A stretch of DNA of 64,000 nucleotides from Mesorhizobium sp. M2A.F.Ca.ET.046.03.2.1. Its GTDB lineage: Bacteria; Pseudomonadota; Alphaproteobacteria; Rhizobiales; Rhizobiaceae. The position numbers and the translations under genes were made by a program. Shown here piece by piece: positions 48,286-57,517 of this stretch; position 1 is the stretch's first letter, and the number at the start of each line of letters is the position of its first letter. The notes beneath the pieces are model-generated. The model had not been told where the DNA came from. It searched no databases and saw nothing but the letters and a program-made list of their open reading frames with translations. The stretch covers positions 2,852,001-2,916,000 of the forward strand of contig NZ_CP034449.1 of the NCBI RefSeq assembly GCF_003952425.1. The letters are read 5' to 3'.

Positions 48286-48984
48286 ATGGTCGACACGACA
48301 GCCGATAGCGATCTGCTCGACTTACGCAAGGGCCGGCCGGCAGCCGGGCAGGACCCAGTCAAGCGCGCCCAGATCATCGAAGGCGCCCGCCGCGTCTTCA
48401 TAGACAAAGGCTTCGAGGCCGCCTCGATGAACGACATCACGCGCGAGGCCGGCGTCTCCAAGGGCACGATCTACGTCTATTTCGAAAACAAGGAAGAGCT
48501 GTTCGAGGCTCTCATCGAGGAAGAACGCGGCACCATCTTCAAGAACTTGTATGAGGTGCTCGATCATTTCGAGGACCTGCGCAAGACGCTGGTGAAGTTC
48601 GGCATGGCGCTTTCGATCAAGATCACTTCGGCCAAGGTCATCCAGGCCCAGCGCACCGTCGTCGGCGCCGCCGACCGGATTCCCGAGCTCGGCGCGCGTT
48701 TCTACGAGCGCGGCCCGAAGCGGGGCCATGACAAGGTCATGGCTTTCCTCAATGAAGCCATTGAACGCGGCCTGCTCAAGATCGACGATGTCGACGTTGC
48801 CGCCTATCAGTTCACCGAGCTTTGCCTCGCCGGCCTGTTTCGCCAGTGCATCTTTTCCTACCGCACCAAGGCGCCGACCCAGGCCGAGATCGAGCGTATC
48901 GTGAAATCCGGCGTCGACGTCTTCCTCAAGGCCTACGGCACGGAAAAATTCCTCGCCGAGGAAAAGGCGCTGCAATCGGCCTGA
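48286..48984 (+). CDS. TetR/AcrR-family repressor of efflux system 1
   Basis: A 232-residue regulator. The helix-turn-helix is ASMNDITREAGVSKGTIYVYFENKEELF; the C-terminal ligand domain is of the TetR_C_7-like kind. Divergent from the emrA/emrB-like operon with two identical-arm operators between. AAGGA fits the ATG at 48286 better than the one at 48277. Confidence 0.92.
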   Translation: MVDTTADSDLLDLRKGRPAAGQDPVKRAQIIEGARRVFIDKGFEAASMNDITREAGVSKGTIYVYFENKEELFEALIEEERGTIFKNLYEVLDHFEDLRKTLVKFGMALSIKITSAKVIQAQRTVVGAADRIPELGARFYERGPKRGHDKVMAFLNEAIERGLLKIDDVDVAAYQFTELCLAGLFRQCIFSYRTKAPTQAEIERIVKSGVDVFLKAYGTEKFLAEEKALQSA

Positions 48985-49145
48985 CCACTCCGGGCATGTG
49001 AATCCCAAAGCGTGCGAAGCAAGGCTGGGAGGCCTCGCCGTGTCTTGTGACGCTCGTCGCGATCGTCCCCCCGACCCCTCTGAAAATATTGGTAGGCATC
49101 CCTCCGGCACGCGCATTCGGAAGGACCTGTTAACCATCGCTTCCT

Positions 49146-51602
49146 ATGTCTCGGGGGACGTTCAATCGGCGAGTCTCGAGTATGACATCCATGCGCTTTC
49201 CCCGTGCCAATCTTTCCGGCGCTTCCGCTTATCAGGGCGACGACGATCACGGCGCGGACGGGCGCCGGAGCGGGGTTCCGCAGACGCAAACTGGGCAGGT
49301 GGTCGCGTTGCGCGTCGCGCCGGCGAGCGAATCGGACGATGGCGAGTTCAGCCGCCCGGCTTGGCAGGACTATTTTTTCCTTGCGCCCAATGTGCGGTTC
49401 ACCCGCACACCGGACACCGATCTCGCCCGGCGAGCCGCCCCGCAGGAAGATGCCGCGCCGGCCAGGACACCGGCCCGCGAGCCCGTCCGGCCTGCACCGC
49501 CGGCTCCGCCGCCAGCCAATTCAGTTCGGACGATTCCTGCGGCTCGAGCCGCGGCGCCGGCGCAAGCGAAACCGGTCATCGCGCCTTCCGCCGCCACGCC
49601 CGTCGCTCCCGCTGCGCCGCTCCAGCCCACCGCCGCTCCGGCACAAAAGCCGCGCCCGAGCGGACTGCGCTGGTCCTATCTTTCCGATCACGCCTTCTTC
49701 GAATTCGGCATGCCCTTCCTCGCCGAGCGCCTGGCGCGGACGCGCCTGAATGAAGCGGGCCAGGCCTCCGCAGTGCCAGTGTCGCCGCCCGTCAGGCCGA
49801 TGCCGGCGCCGGCGGCGCGACCGATGCCGCCTCGCGCCGCCTTCATGGGCGAGGCGACATCACTCTATCGGGTCATCGAGTGGCGCTCCAACGCGGCGGA
49901 TATAAGCCCTGCTCCGGCGCCGACGCCGTCCCAAGTGGCCGCCCAGCCGATACCTGCCGAGGCCATCACGACTCCGGCACCGGCAAGCGCAAGGATGGCG
50001 AGGCAGGCACCCTCCTTGCCCATTGCCGGCGAGGTCGTGCCGTTGCCGGCTTCCGTCGGCTATGAGCTTCCCTCCGAGGAGCTCCTGCAGATGCCGCCGG
50101 AAGGCCAGGGCTTCTACATGTCGCAGGAGCGCATGGAGCAGAATGCCGATCTGCTCGAGAGCGTGCTGGAGGATTTCGGCGTCAAAGGCGAGATCATCCA
50201 TGTCCGGCCGGGTCCGGTCGTCACACTCTATGAGTTCGAGCCGGCGCCGGGCGTGAAATCCAGCCGCGTCATCGGCCTTGCCGACGACATCGCCCGCTCG
50301 ATGTCGGCGATCTCGGCGCGCGTCGCCGTGGTGCCGGGCCGCAATGTGATCGGCATCGAATTGCCCAATGAGACGCGCGAAACGGTCTATTTCCGCGAGC
50401 TGATCGGATCGGCCGGTTTCCGCAACACCTCCTGCAAGCTGGCGCTCGGCCTCGGCAAGACGATCGGCGGCGAACCGGTCATCGCAGAGCTCGCCAAGAT
50501 GCCGCATCTGTTGGTGGCGGGCACCACCGGTTCCGGCAAGTCGGTCGCCATCAACACCATGATCCTGTCGCTACTCTACCGAATGAAGCCGGAGGAATGC
50601 CGCCTCATCATGGTCGATCCCAAGATGCTGGAACTCTCCGTCTATGACGGCATCCCGCACCTTCTGACGCCGGTCGTCACCGATCCCAAGAAGGCGGTCA
50701 CGGCGCTCAAATGGGCGGTGCGCGAGATGGAGGACCGCTACCGCAAGATGGCGCGCCTCGGCGTGCGCAACATCGACGGCTACAACCAGCGCGCGGCAAG
50801 CGCCCGCGACAAGGGCGAGGTCGTGACCATGCGGGTGCAGACAGGTTTCGAGAAGGGCACCGGCGAGCCGCTGTTCGAGGAACGCGTGATCGACCTCGCG
50901 CCGATGCCCTATATCGTCATCATCGTCGACGAGATGGCCGACCTGATGATGGTGGCCGGCAAGGAGATCGAAGGCGCCATCCAGCGACTGGCGCAGATGG
51001 CGCGCGCCGCGGGCATCCACCTGATCATGGCTACGCAGCGCCCCTCGGTCGACGTCATCACCGGCACGATCAAGGCCAATTTCCCCACCCGCATCTCCTT
51101 CCAGGTTACGTCCAAGATCGACAGCCGCACGATCCTGGGCGAGCAGGGCGCCGAACAGCTGCTCGGCCAGGGCGACATGCTGCACATGGCCGGCGGCGGA
51201 CGCATTTCGCGCGTGCACGGTCCTTTCGTTTCCGATCTCGAGGTCGAGCATGTCGTGGCGCATCTGAAAGCGCAGGGGCGTCCTGAATATCTCGACACCG
51301 TCACCGCCGACGAAGAGGAGGCTGAAGAGGCGGCCGATGCCGGCCCGGTCTTCGACAAGAGCGCGATCGCCGAGGAGGATGGCGATGCGCTCTTTGAGGA
51401 AGCGGTCAAGGTGGTCAAGCGCGACAAGAAATGCTCGACCTCCTACATCCAGCGGCGCCTCGGCGTCGGCTACAACCGCGCCGCCTCGCTGGTCGAGCGC
51501 ATGGAGAAGGAAGGTCTGGTCGGCGCCCCCAACCATGTCGGCAAGCGCGAGATCCTCACCGGCCGGCGCGATCGCGAGCCCGAACGCGAAGAGACGGAGT
51601 GA
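49146..51602 (+). CDS. ftsK: DNA translocase FtsK, lacking the N-terminal membrane domain
   Basis: An 818-residue protein. The first 300 residues are Pro/Ala-rich and disordered, with no transmembrane helices, unlike canonical FtsK. The motor follows: alpha domain, Walker A GTTGSGKS (about 459-466), Walker [14 protein letters not shown] (about 588-600), and the gamma winged helix ([20 protein letters not shown]) near the C-terminus that reads KOPS DNA. Probably a second, soluble FtsK, as in other rhizobia. The start is uncertain (49146, 49182 or 49191). Confidence 0.9.
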   Translation: MSRGTFNRRVSSMTSMRFPRANLSGASAYQGDDDHGADGRRSGVPQTQTGQVVALRVAPASESDDGEFSRPAWQDYFFLAPNVRFTRTPDTDLARRAAPQEDAAPARTPAREPVRPAPPAPPPANSVRTIPAARAAAPAQAKPVIAPSAATPVAPAAPLQPTAAPAQKPRPSGLRWSYLSDHAFFEFGMPFLAERLARTRLNEAGQASAVPVSPPVRPMPAPAARPMPPRAAFMGEATSLYRVIEWRSNAADISPAPAPTPSQVAAQPIPAEAITTPAPASARMARQAPSLPIAGEVVPLPASVGYELPSEELLQMPPEGQGFYMSQERMEQNADLLESVLEDFGVKGEIIHVRPGPVVTLYEFEPAPGVKSSRVIGLADDIARSMSAISARVAVVPGRNVIGIELPNETRETVYFRELIGSAGFRNTSCKLALGLGKTIGGEPVIAELAKMPHLLVAGTTGSGKSVAINTMILSLLYRMKPEECRLIMVDPKMLELSVYDGIPHLLTPVVTDPKKAVTALKWAVREMEDRYRKMARLGVRNIDGYNQRAASARDKGEVVTMRVQTGFEKGTGEPLFEERVIDLAPMPYIVIIVDEMADLMMVAGKEIEGAIQRLAQMARAAGIHLIMATQRPSVDVITGTIKANFPTRISFQVTSKIDSRTILGEQGAEQLLGQGDMLHMAGGGRISRVHGPFVSDLEVEHVVAHLKAQGRPEYLDTVTADEEEAEEAADAGPVFDKSAIAEEDGDALFEEAVKVVKRDKKCSTSYIQRRLGVGYNRAASLVERMEKEGLVGAPNHVGKREILTGRRDREPEREETE

Positions 51603-51633
51603 TTCGCGGCTGATCGGCCTCAGGCGGACGGCG

Positions 51634-52305
51634 TCAGCCGCCGTTCGCCACCAGCACGATCGCGGCGCGCAACTCGTCGAGACCCGAGGCTTTTTCCGAT
51701 GATGTCGCCAGGACCACGGGAAAAGCGGCCGGCCGCTTCTTGATCTTGGCCAGCGTCTCCTCGATCAGCCTCGGCACGCCGGCGGCCTTGATCTTGTCGG
51801 TCTTGGTCAGCACCACCTGGTAGGACACTGCCGCCTTGTCGAGCAGGGTCAGCACTTCCTCGTCCTTGGCCTTGATGCCGTGGCGCGCGTCGATCAGCAC
51901 ATAGACGCGCTTCAGCGTCACGCGGCCCTGCAGATATTCATAGATGAGCTTCGTCCACTCATCGACCTTGTCCTTCGGCGCGCTGGCATAGCCGTAGCCG
52001 GGCATGTCGACCAGCGCCATCGGCGGCAGGTCGGCGCCTTCGCCGGAGAACCCGTCCGGCACGAAATAGTTGAGCTCCTGCGTGCGCCCCGCCGTGTTCG
52101 AGGTGCGCGCCAGGCCCTTGTGTCCGACCAGCGCGTTGATCAGCGACGACTTGCCGACATTGGAGCGGCCGGCGAAGGCGATCTCCGGCGGGCCTTCCGG
52201 CGGCAGGAACTTCATCGATGGCACGCCGCGGATGAAGATCCAGCCGCGGGTGAACAGCTCCGGATCAACCGCCATCTTGTCGCTTTTCGTGTCGGGTGCG
52301 CTCAA
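51634..52305 (-). CDS. yihA: Ribosome biogenesis GTP-binding protein YihA/YsxC
   Basis: A 223-residue GTPase. G1 is [10 protein letters not shown]3 is DMPGYG, G4 is TKTDK. It acts in assembly of the large ribosomal subunit. In related genomes it lies next to yidC and argB; here about 10 kb separates it from argB. The start is TTG at 52305 with GGAGG 7 bases before, overlapping the TGA of the upstream acetyltransferase; the ATG at 52275 is the alternative. G2 region reads SNTAGRTQ where SNTPGRTQ is usual. Confidence 0.93.
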   Translation of the reverse strand: MSAPDTKSDKMAVDPELFTRGWIFIRGVPSMKFLPPEGPPEIAFAGRSNVGKSSLINALVGHKGLARTSNTAGRTQELNYFVPDGFSGEGADLPPMALVDMPGYGYASAPKDKVDEWTKLIYEYLQGRVTLKRVYVLIDARHGIKAKDEEVLTLLDKAAVSYQVVLTKTDKIKAAGVPRLIEETLAKIKKRPAAFPVVLATSSEKASGLDELRAAIVLVANGG

Positions 52306-52940
52306 GCCGCTGCCTCCAGTCTTGCAATGTCGACGCCGCGGATAGCGTTGAGATTGCGGCTGATCTTGTCGACCGGCCAGTCCCACCAGGCCGCCTTCAA
52401 AAGCCGCCGCACCGTGAATTCGTCGAAGCGCATCTTCACTGTCCTTGCCGGATTGCCGGCGACGATCGCATAAGGCGCCACGTCGTGTGTGACAACCGAT
52501 TTCGCCGCAACGATGGCGCCATTGCCGATCCTGACGCCCGGCATGGTCACCGCATCCATGCCGATCCACACGTCATTTTCGACGTTCGTGTCGCCGCGGA
52601 TCTCCTTCGACCAGGTCTCAGGATCGAACCCTTCCTCCCAGCCGTGGCCGAAGATGTTGAACGGATAGGTCGAGAAGCCGGACATGGCATGGTTGGCGCC
52701 GTTCATGATGAAGCGCGCGCCTTCCGCGATGGCGCAGAACTTGCCGATCACCAGCCGGTCACCGATGAAGTCATAGTGGTGCAGCACGCATTTCTGGGCG
52801 AATTTGTCGGGACCATCGGGATCGTCATAGTAGGTGAAGTCGCCGATCTCGATGTTGGGCGACGTCACCAGCCCCTTCAGGAAGCCGACGCGCGGATACG
52901 TCGCGATCGGATGCTTGATGTTGGGATTGGGTCCGGTCAT
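52302..52940 (-). CDS. Hexapeptide-repeat xenobiotic acetyltransferase (CatB/Vat-like)
   Basis: A 212-residue left-handed beta-helix acetyltransferase of the XAT family. Segments: [57 protein letters not shown], and [11 protein letters not shown]. Relatives inactivate chloramphenicol or streptogramins; many chromosomal members have no known substrate. GGAGGGA precedes the ATG at 52940. Its TGA overlaps the TTG start of yihA. Confidence 0.9.
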   Translation of the reverse strand: MTGPNPNIKHPIATYPRVGFLKGLVTSPNIEIGDFTYYDDPDGPDKFAQKCVLHHYDFIGDRLVIGKFCAIAEGARFIMNGANHAMSGFSTYPFNIFGHGWEEGFDPETWSKEIRGDTNVENDVWIGMDAVTMPGVRIGNGAIVAAKSVVTHDVAPYAIVAGNPARTVKMRFDEFTVRRLLKAAWWDWPVDKISRNLNAIRGVDIARLEAAA

Positions 52941-52961
52941 CGCGGTCCCTCCGTGGCTAGA

Positions 52962-53013
52962 GCAATTCCAGGAAAAGTGTGAGCGGTTTTTCCGTCCGGA
53001 ATTGCGTAAAAAC
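52962..53013. repeat. Dispersed repeat C, copy 3
   Basis: GCAATTCCAGGAAAAGTGTG matches copy 1 base for base over this stretch and the right end is TCCGTCCGGAATTGCG. It lies just upstream of the acetyltransferase gene. Confidence 0.85.
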
Positions 53014-53083
53014 AGAAAGACAATGCGTTCCGGCGCGGTCAACGTCCGATCAAACTAACGTGATCCGGCCCCGGCACAACTGT

Positions 53084-53398
53084 TCAATGATTGCCGCGGC
53101 AGATCACGATCGGGTTGGAAAGGGCGCTGTCGAATCCGCTGCCCTGATAGACCTGGACGTTCGACGCGCCGGGCGGCAGCGAGAAGCTGCCTTCGACGAT
53201 TTTCTGGTCGCTGGTCATCGTGTGCAGTGCCCAGCTGAAGGTGCAGAATTGCGGCGGCGCCTTGGGTTGCACGTGGCTGCAGTTGAGCTGCGCGCCGCCC
53301 AGCATCGCCGCCCCGCCGCAGCTCACCGCGTCCTTCGCGGCGGCCGGAAAAGCGTATCCCATGAGCAGCGCCAGCATGGTGATCTTGAGCCGGTTCAT
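53084..53398 (-). CDS. Small secreted protein of unknown function with four cysteines
   Basis: A 104-residue protein. A signal peptide (1-22, ending AAA|K) is followed by a mature part with Cys residues in SCGG, NCSHV, FCTF and VICRGNH, which could make two disulfides. AAGGA precedes the ATG. I recognise no domain. It stands alone between the acetyltransferase and the MarR gene. Confidence 0.8.
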   Translation of the reverse strand: MNRLKITMLALLMGYAFPAAAKDAVSCGGAAMLGGAQLNCSHVQPKAPPQFCTFSWALHTMTSDQKIVEGSFSLPPGASNVQVYQGSGFDSALSNPIVICRGNH

Positions 53399-53565
53399 TG
53401 TCTTGTCCTTGCCGAAAACCCAAGCCGAGCGGGCCGGGTTCTGGCCTATGCGATATTTTTAGCAAGCGCCTTAGTCGGTCTTGCGCTCGGCGTCCAGCGG
53501 GATTATGTGCATGATGATAATAAGCATGCTCACGAAAGTTTGTCCGCCGGCCCCGAAGTTCTCCC

Positions 53566-54030
53566 ATGCCCTCCTCGCCCAATATCAGCTTCGTGCTGCA
53601 CGATGTCGCGCGCCTGCTCAGGAAGTGGTTCGAGCAGCGCTCGCGCGCCTTTGGGCTGACCCGCGCGCAATGGCAGGTGCTGGCCTTTCTTTCGGTGCAT
53701 GAGGGCATCCACCAGAACAAGCTGGCCGACCTCATCGAGATCATGCCGATCACGCTCGCAAGGTTGCTCGACAAGATGGAAGCGCGCGGCTTCATCGAGC
53801 GCCGGCCCGATCCTGCCGACCGCCGGGCGTGGCTCCTCTATCTGACCCCGCAGGCGCATCCATTGATTGAGGTGATGCGCAGCAACGGCCGGAAAACGCG
53901 TGACGAAGCCTTCGCCGGCCTGTCCGCGGACGCGCAGCAGCAACTGCTGCAAACCCTTTGCCTGATCAAATCCAATCTGCTCGAGGCCTGCACCCAGCCG
54001 GCCGTCGACCGGGAGAAAGTCCATGTCTGA
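53566..54030 (+). CDS. MarR-family regulator of efflux system 2 (EmrR-like)
   Basis: A 154-residue winged-helix regulator. The DNA-binding part is LTRAQWQVLAFLSVHEGIHQNKLADLIEIMPITLARLLDKMEARGFIERRPDPADRRAW. Its end overlaps the membrane-fusion gene by 8 bases, so it heads a marR-emrA-emrB operon. A GCATG-N11-CATGC dyad at 53509-53529 is a possible operator. Ligand-induced relief of repression is expected for this family. Confidence 0.92.
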   Translation: MPSSPNISFVLHDVARLLRKWFEQRSRAFGLTRAQWQVLAFLSVHEGIHQNKLADLIEIMPITLARLLDKMEARGFIERRPDPADRRAWLLYLTPQAHPLIEVMRSNGRKTRDEAFAGLSADAQQQLLQTLCLIKSNLLEACTQPAVDREKVHV

Positions 54031-55318
54031 AGGAACCTCACCCAGAAAGCCCGCCGACGGAGAAAATGCCGGCGAAAGAGCAAGCGACCAGGTCATTCGC
54101 CTGGACAGCCAGCGCGAGCAAAGGCGCGGCAATAATCCGCCTGTCGTCGAAGACGATGAGCTGGAAGCGCCCGTGGCGCCGGAGCCGGCGACGCTGGAGG
54201 CGCCTTCGGCGCAGCCGAAGCCGGCTTCCGTCACCGTAACTCCGCCCGCTCCCGCCAAGCCGCGCCGCGGCCTCACCCGGCCGATCCTGTTCGCGCTGCT
54301 GCCCGTCGCTCTGGTGGCCGGCGGCTACTACTATGTCGTCGGCGGCCAGATCATGACCACCGACAACGCCTATATCCAGGCGCAGTCGCTCGGCGTGTCG
54401 ACCGACGTCTCCGGCACCGTCGACGAGATCGATGTGCACGACAACCAGGCGGTGAAGAAGGGCGACGTGCTCTTCCGGCTGCGGCCCGCCTCCTTCGAGA
54501 CCGCGCTCGCCGGCGCCAAGGCGCAGCTCGGCACGGTGCGCAACCAGGTGCTGACGCTGCAGGCAAGCTACCAGCAGTCGCTGGCCTCGATCGACCAGGC
54601 CGAGGCCGACATTCCCTATTACGAGTCCGCCTTCCAGCGTCAGCAGGATCTGCTCAAGACCTCGACCGCCTCCAAGGCGACATTCGACAGCGCCCAGCAC
54701 GATCTGATCGCGGCCCGCCAGAAGGTGACCGTCGCCAAGGCGCAGGCGCAGGCAATGCTCGCCCAGCTCGGCGGCGACGCCAGCCAGCCGGTCGAGCAGA
54801 ACCCGTTCTACCTGCAGGCCCAGTCGGCGGTGGACGACGCGCAGCGCAACCTCAACGATTCCGTCGTCAAGGCGCCGTTCGACGGCATCGTCACCAATGT
54901 CGACGCCTTGCAGGTCGGCAAATACCTGCCGGCCTCGCAGCCGGCCTTCAGCCTGGTGTCGTCGACCGACATCTGGATCGCCGCCGAGCCGAAGGAAACC
55001 GAGCTCACCTATGTGCGGCCGGGACAGAAGGCGACGATCAGCATCGACGGCTATCCGGGCGATGTCTGGCACGGCACCGTCGGCTCGATCAGCCCTGCAT
55101 CGTCGTCCAGCTTCTCGCTGCTGCCGGCGCAGAACACCTCGGGCAACTGGGTCAAGGTCGTGCAGCGCATTCCGATGCGCGTGACGATCGACGATCCGGA
55201 CGGCAAGCCGCCGCTGCGCGGCGGCATGAGCGCGGTGGTCGACATCGGCACCGGCCATGCCCGCGGCCTGCCCGATTTCATCGCCAACCTCCTCAAGCAA
55301 TCCGGACCAAAGTCATGA
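54023..55318 (+). CDS. HlyD-family membrane fusion protein (EmrA-like), system 2
   Basis: A 431-residue adaptor with a long charged cytoplasmic N-terminus (1-85), one helix (about 86-107), lipoyl halves (TTDNAYIQAQSLGVSTDVSGTV; SVVKAPFDGIVTNVDALQ) and a coiled-coil hairpin. It overlaps both neighbours: the MarR gene by 8 bases and the permease gene by 4. Confidence 0.93.
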   Translation: MSEGTSPRKPADGENAGERASDQVIRLDSQREQRRGNNPPVVEDDELEAPVAPEPATLEAPSAQPKPASVTVTPPAPAKPRRGLTRPILFALLPVALVAGGYYYVVGGQIMTTDNAYIQAQSLGVSTDVSGTVDEIDVHDNQAVKKGDVLFRLRPASFETALAGAKAQLGTVRNQVLTLQASYQQSLASIDQAEADIPYYESAFQRQQDLLKTSTASKATFDSAQHDLIAARQKVTVAKAQAQAMLAQLGGDASQPVEQNPFYLQAQSAVDDAQRNLNDSVVKAPFDGIVTNVDALQVGKYLPASQPAFSLVSSTDIWIAAEPKETELTYVRPGQKATISIDGYPGDVWHGTVGSISPASSSSFSLLPAQNTSGNWVKVVQRIPMRVTIDDPDGKPPLRGGMSAVVDIGTGHARGLPDFIANLLKQSGPKS

Positions 55319-56859
55319 CAACGGCTTCCGCGACAGGCGCGCCCGTGGTCGCCAATCGCGGCGCCATCACCGCCTGCGTCATCCTGGCGGTCATCATGCA
55401 GGCGCTGGACACCACCATCGCCAATGTCGCGCTGCCCTATATCCAGGGCAGCGTTTCGGCCAGCGCCGACCAGATCAACTGGGTGCTCACCTCCTATATC
55501 GTGGCCGCCGCGGTGATGACGCCGCCGTCCGGCTATCTCGCCAATCGCTTCGGCCGCAAGCGCATCCTTCTGGTGGCGATCACCGGCTTCGTCGTCGCTT
55601 CCGTGTTGTGCGGTTTCTCGCAGTCGCTGCCGCAGATCGTCGGCTTCCGCCTGCTGCAAGGCCTGTTCGGCGCGGCGCTCGTGCCGCTGTCGCAGTCGAT
55701 CCTGCTCGACATCTACAGCGTCGAGGAGCGCGGCTCGGCCATGGCGCTGTTCGGCGTCTCGGTCATGGTCGGCCCGGTGCTGGGGCCGGTCATCGGCGGC
55801 TGGCTGACCGAGAACGTCTCCTGGCGCTGGGTGTTCTACATCAACGTGCCGGTCGGCGCGCTGGCCTTTATCGGCGTCTCCATGTTCGTCCAGGAAACCA
55901 AGCTCGACCTCAAGGCCAGGCTGGATTGGCTGGGCTTCGGCATGCTCAGCCTCGCCATCGCCTCGCTGCAGATGTTCCTCGACCGTGGCGAGCAGCTCAA
56001 CTGGTTCTCCTCGGCCGAGATCATTGTCGAGGCGCTGGTCTGCGCGTCGGCCTTCTACATCTTCATCGTCCACACCTTCACCGCGCGCGACACTTTCGTG
56101 AACCCGCGGCTGTTCCTCGACCGCAACTTCGCCGTCGGCATGATCTTCATCTTCATCATCGGCATCACCTATCTCGCCTCGCTGGCCCTGATGACGCCCT
56201 ATCTGCAGACGCTGATGGGCTACCCGGTGGTGACGGCCGGCATCGTCATGGGGCCGCGCGGCCTCGGCACCATGGCCTGCATGTTCCTGGTCGGCCGGCT
56301 GGTCGGCAAGGTCGACACGCGCTGGCTGCTGTTCATCGGCCTCGCCATCACCGCCTGGGCGATGTACGACATGACCGGCTGGACGCCGGACGTCTCGCAA
56401 TGGACGATCATCAGCACCGGCTTCATCCAGGGCGCCGGGCTGGGCTTCCTGTTCGTGCCGCTCACCACCATCACCTTCGCCACGCTGGCGCCGGAGCGAC
56501 GGGCGGAAGGCACCGGCCTCTACAACCTGTCGCGCAACATCGGTTCCAGCGTGGGCATCTCGGTGGTCTCGGCGCTGTTGACGCAGAACCAGCAGATCAA
56601 CCACGCCAACATCGCCACCTATGTGACGCCCTACAATCCGGCCTTCGGCGATGCGGCGGTCTCGCAGGCGCTGAGCCCTTACACCGCCGCCGGCCGCGCC
56701 GCGCTCGACGGCCACGTCACGCTGCAGGCGACGATCATCTCCTATGTCGACGACTTCAAGCTGATGATGATCCTGTCCTTGGCCGCGATCCCGCTGGTGC
56801 TTCTGCTGCGCAAGCCCGGCGCCCCGGCCAAGGTCGATCACAGCGCGGTCATGGAATAA
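55315..56859 (+). CDS. DHA2-family MFS multidrug transporter (EmrB-like), system 2
   Basis: A 514-residue 14-helix permease. Family segments include MQALDTTIANVALPYIQG, VLTSYIVAAAVMTPPSGYLANRFGRK, GPVLGPVIGGWLTENVSWRWVFYINVPVG and GTGLYNLSRNIGSSVGI. With the fusion protein it should export drugs or plant compounds. It ends the marR-emrA-emrB operon. Typical EmrB, closer to the E. coli protein than system 1. Confidence 0.94.
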   Translation: MTTASATGAPVVANRGAITACVILAVIMQALDTTIANVALPYIQGSVSASADQINWVLTSYIVAAAVMTPPSGYLANRFGRKRILLVAITGFVVASVLCGFSQSLPQIVGFRLLQGLFGAALVPLSQSILLDIYSVEERGSAMALFGVSVMVGPVLGPVIGGWLTENVSWRWVFYINVPVGALAFIGVSMFVQETKLDLKARLDWLGFGMLSLAIASLQMFLDRGEQLNWFSSAEIIVEALVCASAFYIFIVHTFTARDTFVNPRLFLDRNFAVGMIFIFIIGITYLASLALMTPYLQTLMGYPVVTAGIVMGPRGLGTMACMFLVGRLVGKVDTRWLLFIGLAITAWAMYDMTGWTPDVSQWTIISTGFIQGAGLGFLFVPLTTITFATLAPERRAEGTGLYNLSRNIGSSVGISVVSALLTQNQQINHANIATYVTPYNPAFGDAAVSQALSPYTAAGRAALDGHVTLQATIISYVDDFKLMMILSLAAIPLVLLLRKPGAPAKVDHSAVME

Positions 56860-57077
56860 AGGACCGGGATCCCGCCGCCCGCGGGACCCCGGGTCTGCCG
56901 GACCAGCCTCCCAAACACCGGCGTCGCTGCGCCGGAAGCCGCCCGGCCCTTTTTGGGGAGGACGGGAATCATACGAAGCGGGGGCGGGCGGAGTTTCACC
57001 AGCCTCGGACAATTTGCCGAAAATCATTCTGGTGTATCGAGGTCACGTATGGGTTTATCGGCGAAGGCCAACGCAAT

Positions 57078-57188
57078 GCCGTCATCCCCGCGCTTGTCCC
57101 GAGCATCCGCCGCCGCATGCGGAGGATGTAGCGCGTCCAGTTCAGAGAGGCCGGTAGATCCTCTGGACAAGCCCGAGGATGACGGCGA
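57078..57188. repeat. Dispersed repeat D-like palindromic element
   Basis: GCCGTCATCC at 57078 and GGATGACGGC near 57188 are inverted ends; inside each arm lies a GCTTGTCC / GGACAAGC pair. The outline (GTCATCCTCGGGCTTGTCC type) matches palindromes common in rhizobial gaps. Confidence 0.65.
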
Positions 57189-57286
57189 TCAAGGCATGCC
57201 GGTTATCTGAACTCCAAAAGCCATCGCGATCGCCTTGCCCCAAAATGCCGCCGACGTTGGTGATTGACCGAAAACCTCCGTGACGT

Positions 57287-57360
57287 CGTCATCCTCGGGC
57301 CTGACCCGAGGATCCATTCCGTGACCTTTGCGGCAGAGTGTGAGGGTGCAGAATTCTGTA
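57287..57360. repeat. Dispersed repeat D, copy 2
   Basis: It starts with a hairpin (ATCCTCGGG at 57291-57299 and CCCGAGGAT at 57305-57313) and continues with GATCCATTCCGTGACC and CAGAATTCTGT, both shared with the element at 41875-42060. Confidence 0.7.
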
Positions 57361-57469
57361 ACCGTTACAACGCCTTAGCGTGATAGTAAGGGTCTGCGCG
57401 CGTCGCTCCGGGATGTAAAGCCACGGCCAATCGCGAATGTTGGCGCAGTCCCGTTGGCATCTCCAACGA

Positions 57470-57493
57470 AAAACCCCGGCCAATGGCCGGGGT
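57470..57493 (-). terminator. Terminator of yidC
   Basis: A 9-base-pair GC-rich stem (ACCCCGGCC with GGCCGGGGT) around AAT. On the minus strand it is followed by TTTTTCG. It begins 24 bases after the yidC stop. Confidence 0.88.
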
Positions 57494-57517
57494 TCGCTTT
57501 GTAAGGTCGGGTGCCTT

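Larger units (their letters stand above)
56860..57517. other. Long intergenic region between emrB-like gene and yidC
   Basis: These 658 bases contain two palindromic repeat elements (57078-57188 and 57287-57360) and the yidC terminator (57470-57493). Near 56870 a GGGATCCC-type hairpin follows the efflux gene and may terminate it. Short open frames here lack ribosome-binding sites. I see no gene. Confidence 0.6.

Noticed and set aside
53509..53529. GCATG-N11-CATGC dyad before the MarR gene as a definite operator
   Set aside because: Short arms and a wide centre; mentioned only as a possibility in the MarR entry.
55051..57027. A 658-codon minus-strand open frame opposite the efflux genes
   Set aside because: High GC makes long antisense frames; the composition (Asp, Arg, His, Gln) is typical of shadow frames and the plus-strand emrB is clear.
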